From Zeugodacus cucurbitae (Eukaryota > Arthropoda > Insecta > Diptera > Tephritidae): 64,000 bases of DNA. A program made the translations under genes and the position numbers. How positions within the stretch are numbered: position 1 is the stretch's first letter; every line of letters begins with the position of its first letter. Location: contig NC_071670.1 of NCBI RefSeq assembly GCF_028554725.1, positions 68,051,001 to 68,115,000 on the forward strand. The letters are read 5' to 3'. Below the pieces are notes generated by a model. It did no database searches. It had not been told where the DNA came from and saw only the letters and a list, made by a program, of their open reading frames with translations. Of this stretch, positions 60,701 through 64,000 are shown piece by piece.

Positions 60701-62193
60701 GCGCCTAAATTATCCCACAAACCTTTACCACAATCCACCAAACTCGATCCACATACATACATACATGTGTATGAAGAAACATATAAAATATTAAACTGAA
60801 TTATATACTTTCAAACAGCACATAGTATCAACTCCGTACTAAGGAAAAAAAATGAAGATTGTTTACAATAATGCTTAACATAAAAAATCTTAAAAATATA
60901 GATATAAATAAAAATGGAAATTGTAATTGCATGCTGCAAGTAAGCAGTCATAAATCATAATTTGTAGAAATATAAAAATTATAAATTTAAAATGCATTTT
61001 AGTTTTGTATACTAAAGCAACAAGCTCTAAATACACACACATGAATAAATATTAAAAGAAAAATTATAAAACAAATGTAAATGAGCAAGCAAAATCAGTG
61101 TAATAGCAGCTATTTGCTCTTAAACAAGAAAAATGTAAAAAAAAAAAACAGTTAAAATATATATGTAAGTAATCGGTTATTACCAATGTTACTTTGCGCT
61201 ATTGACAATTCATGTCTCTTATGTACGTGTATATAGCTGTATTGTGGTAAAAAGAAATATTAACGCAAAGCTTTGTAGTAAGAAAGTGATTCATATTTAT
61301 ACAGCAACTCCCAATTTTTCTCTATTACAATTATTTAGAGTGCAACAACGATTTTAACCATTCGGTTCTTAAACTTGATTAGATGAAAAAGAAACGGAGA
61401 AGAAATGAATTAAATAAAAAAATCAAATTTCCACACATTCTAAATAAGTGATTGATTAAAACACACACACATTTATATATTATATATATGTATGTAAATG
61501 TAAATGTGAAAATATATTTATAAAAAAAGTATTTACTCACTGTATGTATAATGTAGTATATGCGGCTATGTATAAGTAAGCGTGTGAAGAATCAATGTAT
61601 TCTTGTTGAAAATCAAAATGCATATTGCTAAGAGGGTGTGAAAGCTATGCTACATAACATACATACATACATACGTTATAATCACATACGCCATTACCAT
61701 TAGTCAGTAGTTAAATCTGATGAAATATCTCTTTAATATTGCGTGTAATAATTTATTTTTTTTTATTTTTTTATTTTATCTCTTTTTTTATATACATAAA
61801 TGTCAAGCAACTGCGTATCACAAACTATTATTTAAACTAATAGGATTTATGAAAAATAAATAATTAAAAAAAATTCAAGTGAAAGAAGCATTAGAAAAGA
61901 GCTTGTCTCAATGCAAAAAGGCTCATTTCATTAGTGTATATTAAGTGCGTATAACAATTATGTTTAATTGTCTAAGTTTGCCTAATAATATCAGTAATAA
62001 TTGATAGAACAACAACAACAACAAAAAAAGAATTGTGATTCATATATACTGTAGTTAATAATTTAAGTGATTGATTAACACTTGTAAACATACCTGTATT
62101 CATGCCGACATGCATACATGCATTCAAATGTTTGTATGTATGTGTTTAAAGCAACTGATTAAATTTGTTGAAGAAGAAGAAGAATGAGAAGTA

Positions 62194-62226
<33 letters not shown>

Positions 62227-63042
62227 AATATATGGAAATCAAACTAAATGTTTAACGGAGCAGTGTTATATGTATATGTATGTAATATTTACTTTAACTA
62301 GCATAGAAATGGCAATTTTTTCTTCTAATTTTAATAACTAATATTATATATACATGCATATATATATATTTTGTAAGTAATAATGAATTTGAACTTTTAC
62401 AATGTCTAAAGTTTTAAAAATCAACGCAGTAAAGTACAGTAAAACACTGGTTGCTGCGTTCCAACTCTGCAATTTGTCTCGTGTATGATTCATAATTGAT
62501 TATAGTAATCTTAATTATGTAGTAATTTAATAATTATTATTACAATAACAATAATAATGGTGTTTACGACGATTTCTACCATATACAAGTATAATCTTAA
62601 AAAAACAACAACAACAACAACATTAATCACTTAGTTGTAGCAATGAATATATATTGATATAGATATATATGTATATGAATTAACTGTATATTTAGTTGTG
62701 TATGCCTAATGAATGCAACAAGATAAAACAAAAAACAAAAACAAAGTATAGACAAAAAAAATAATTCAAGAAATGAAAAATAAATTGTGTAAATATATTA
62801 AGTAAACAGAATTTTTAAAAAATTTCAAATAATTGCATTGTTATTTATGCGGAATATTTATTAGTGTGCTTTGGCTCAGCGTTGGTCCAGTTTTATCCAC
62901 ACTCCTCCACTGTTGTCTGTGTGTTTGTTTGTTTGTGTGTTCGTCTGTTTTAATTTGATTTTTATTGCACATAAATTTGAATTTTTCATTTATTTTTGCA
63001 TAAATGCTTATTATAATGTTTTAATTTTTATTAAAATTCCAG
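57734..63042. other. AT-rich region downstream of Atg101
   Basis: More than 5 kb of very AT-rich DNA with many AATAAA motifs, CA/TA microsatellites and a (GAT)n tract at 62193-62227. Its first part is probably the Atg101 3' UTR. No kinase-like coding exon, RNA gene or transposon was recognised. The last few bases form the acceptor AAAATTCCAG before 63043. Confidence 0.4.
62193..62227. repeat. (GAT)n microsatellite
   Basis: An uninterrupted run of about eleven ATG/GAT trinucleotides in non-coding DNA. Confidence 0.9.
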
Positions 63043-63107
63043 CTGCAAACCCATTAGAAAAGCGGTTAGCTAAAGAACTGTTAAGATGGAATGTCTTTGA
63101 CTGCTAA
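63043..63107 (+). CDS. candidate terminal exon of S6KL
   Basis: After the acceptor TTCCAG the frame entered in phase 1 reads ANPLEKRLAKELLRWNVFDC and a stop. The phase matches the end of the exon at 56099. The block NPLxxRL recalls the end of the C-lobe in this kinase family (human RSKR has NPLHRLR at the matching place). A direct join would however omit the APE motif and most of the C-lobe, about 100 residues, and no exon for that part was found between. It may be a real last exon with missing partners, or a chance open frame. Confidence 0.25.
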
Positions 63108-64000
63108 TAATTAAAAAAAAAAACATTACTGTAAATTAAAAGCATAATTTCCACTGTCGTGTTATACCCATTCTCTATTTTGTTACGAGTATACATATAT
63201 CTTTTTTTAATAATTTTATAATATTTATTATTTTTGTTTTTTTTTTCATATTATTTAAATTTTTATTATATTTATATTTTCAATTTTAAAATTTGAATTT
63301 ATCAATGCGCATTATTCAAGGTGCTGGCACTTCAACAAAAACAAAATCTGCATGTATTTTGCTTTACCCTCATGTTTAGCTTGTCAGCATTACCATGTGT
63401 TTTTTTGCTGTTTTTGGCATTTTGACAACCAAAGTATAAAAATAACAAAAATATCCAGAAGCCATATAAACATGATTACTATTTTTCGCATTTGTTATTA
63501 TTATTGTTGTAGTGGCTTAAATACTTCAACTTTTTTTAAGAATGCTGCAGGTTTTTTCCAATTCTTCCCCTTTTCCAATGCTTCAAAATTTTTAATCCAA
63601 ACCAATCTAGGTCCTTTATTTTTATATAGACTCCTGGGTGTAATATCACTTTACATAAATTCTCGAACGTCTATATTTTTAAATTAGAAAACTTTTGATA
63701 ACAATCAAAGTTAATTGGTAAAAAAACTAAAAATTGACGCTCAAGAAATGCCCACTGTGTTTGATATTAATAATTTATCTTCCTAATTTAGCATGAACAT
63801 AGACATTAATTTTGTTGTTAAAATATTTAGGAATGCTGCTGTGGAGATTGCCATTTAACTGATTTTAAACCGGATCCATTTCAGTTACGTAAACATTAAT
63901 GTCTTGTTATATCCCAGATATTATGAAGTTGGACATAATCAGGTCTGAAAAAATTCGCATAACCGGAACTATGAGCAATAGCGATTTAATCTCGCTTAAT
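63108..64000. other. AT-rich right edge, no gene seen
   Basis: T-rich sequence. The open frame at 63352-63687 has no recognisable domain. Nothing else is supported. Confidence 0.45.

Overview
The window is euchromatic DNA of a higher dipteran fly, most likely a tephritid fruit fly. The evidence is AT-rich noncoding DNA full of ACATATGTATGT-type microsatellites, short GT-AG introns between coding exons, fly-type TATA/Inr promoters, several transposable-element families, and orthologues of Drosophila genes. Three of these (a coactosin-like gene, S6KL and Atg101) I recall as X-linked in D. melanogaster; that is memory, not something the sequence shows. No CRISPR arrays, operons or bacterial signals are present. 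I found no convincing rRNA or tRNA gene by eye.

Layout. 1-2.6 kb: a possible small polyQ membrane-protein exon on the minus strand and a LINE relic. 2.6-13 kb: four nucleoside hydrolase genes, one on the minus strand and three in tandem on the plus strand. All four have five exons with the same intron phases, a Cys in the His-Asp active-site position, and a GATAAG motif upstream. 13-21.9 kb: repeats, mariner ends and microsatellite-rich DNA. 22.0-24.2 kb: an exon encoding a very acidic protein, with two equivalent 5' splice sites and a long Glu-rich repeat between them; its phase fits the coactosin exons at 36.2-37.0 kb. 28-35 kb: more repeats and a relic of an expanded insect gene family. 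40.1-41.5 kb: an RNA-binding POLDIP3/SKAR-like gene with a UAP56-binding motif and an RRM. 42.4-56.1 kb: the 5' and central exons of S6KL, an N-myristoylated AGC-type kinase, interrupted by an 11 kb intron. 56.7-57.7 kb: an intact Atg101 gene. The last 6 kb is AT-rich with one candidate splice exon.

The observation most worth checking is at Atg101. The gene ends at the expected 218 residues with TGA followed by C, the leakiest stop context in flies. The same frame then stays open for 123 more codons and ends in a hydrophobic segment that could anchor the protein in a membrane. This suggests a readthrough isoform that tethers the autophagy initiation factor, or a second cistron. Other notable items are the acidic exon with twin splice donors, the shared GATA sites of the nucleoside hydrolase cluster, a nested transposon at 44.6-45.6 kb, and the missing C-lobe of the S6KL kinase.

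All gene models are hand-built from splice signals and reading-frame continuity. Exon boundaries were counted from the sequence; functions come from recognised motifs, not from a database search.
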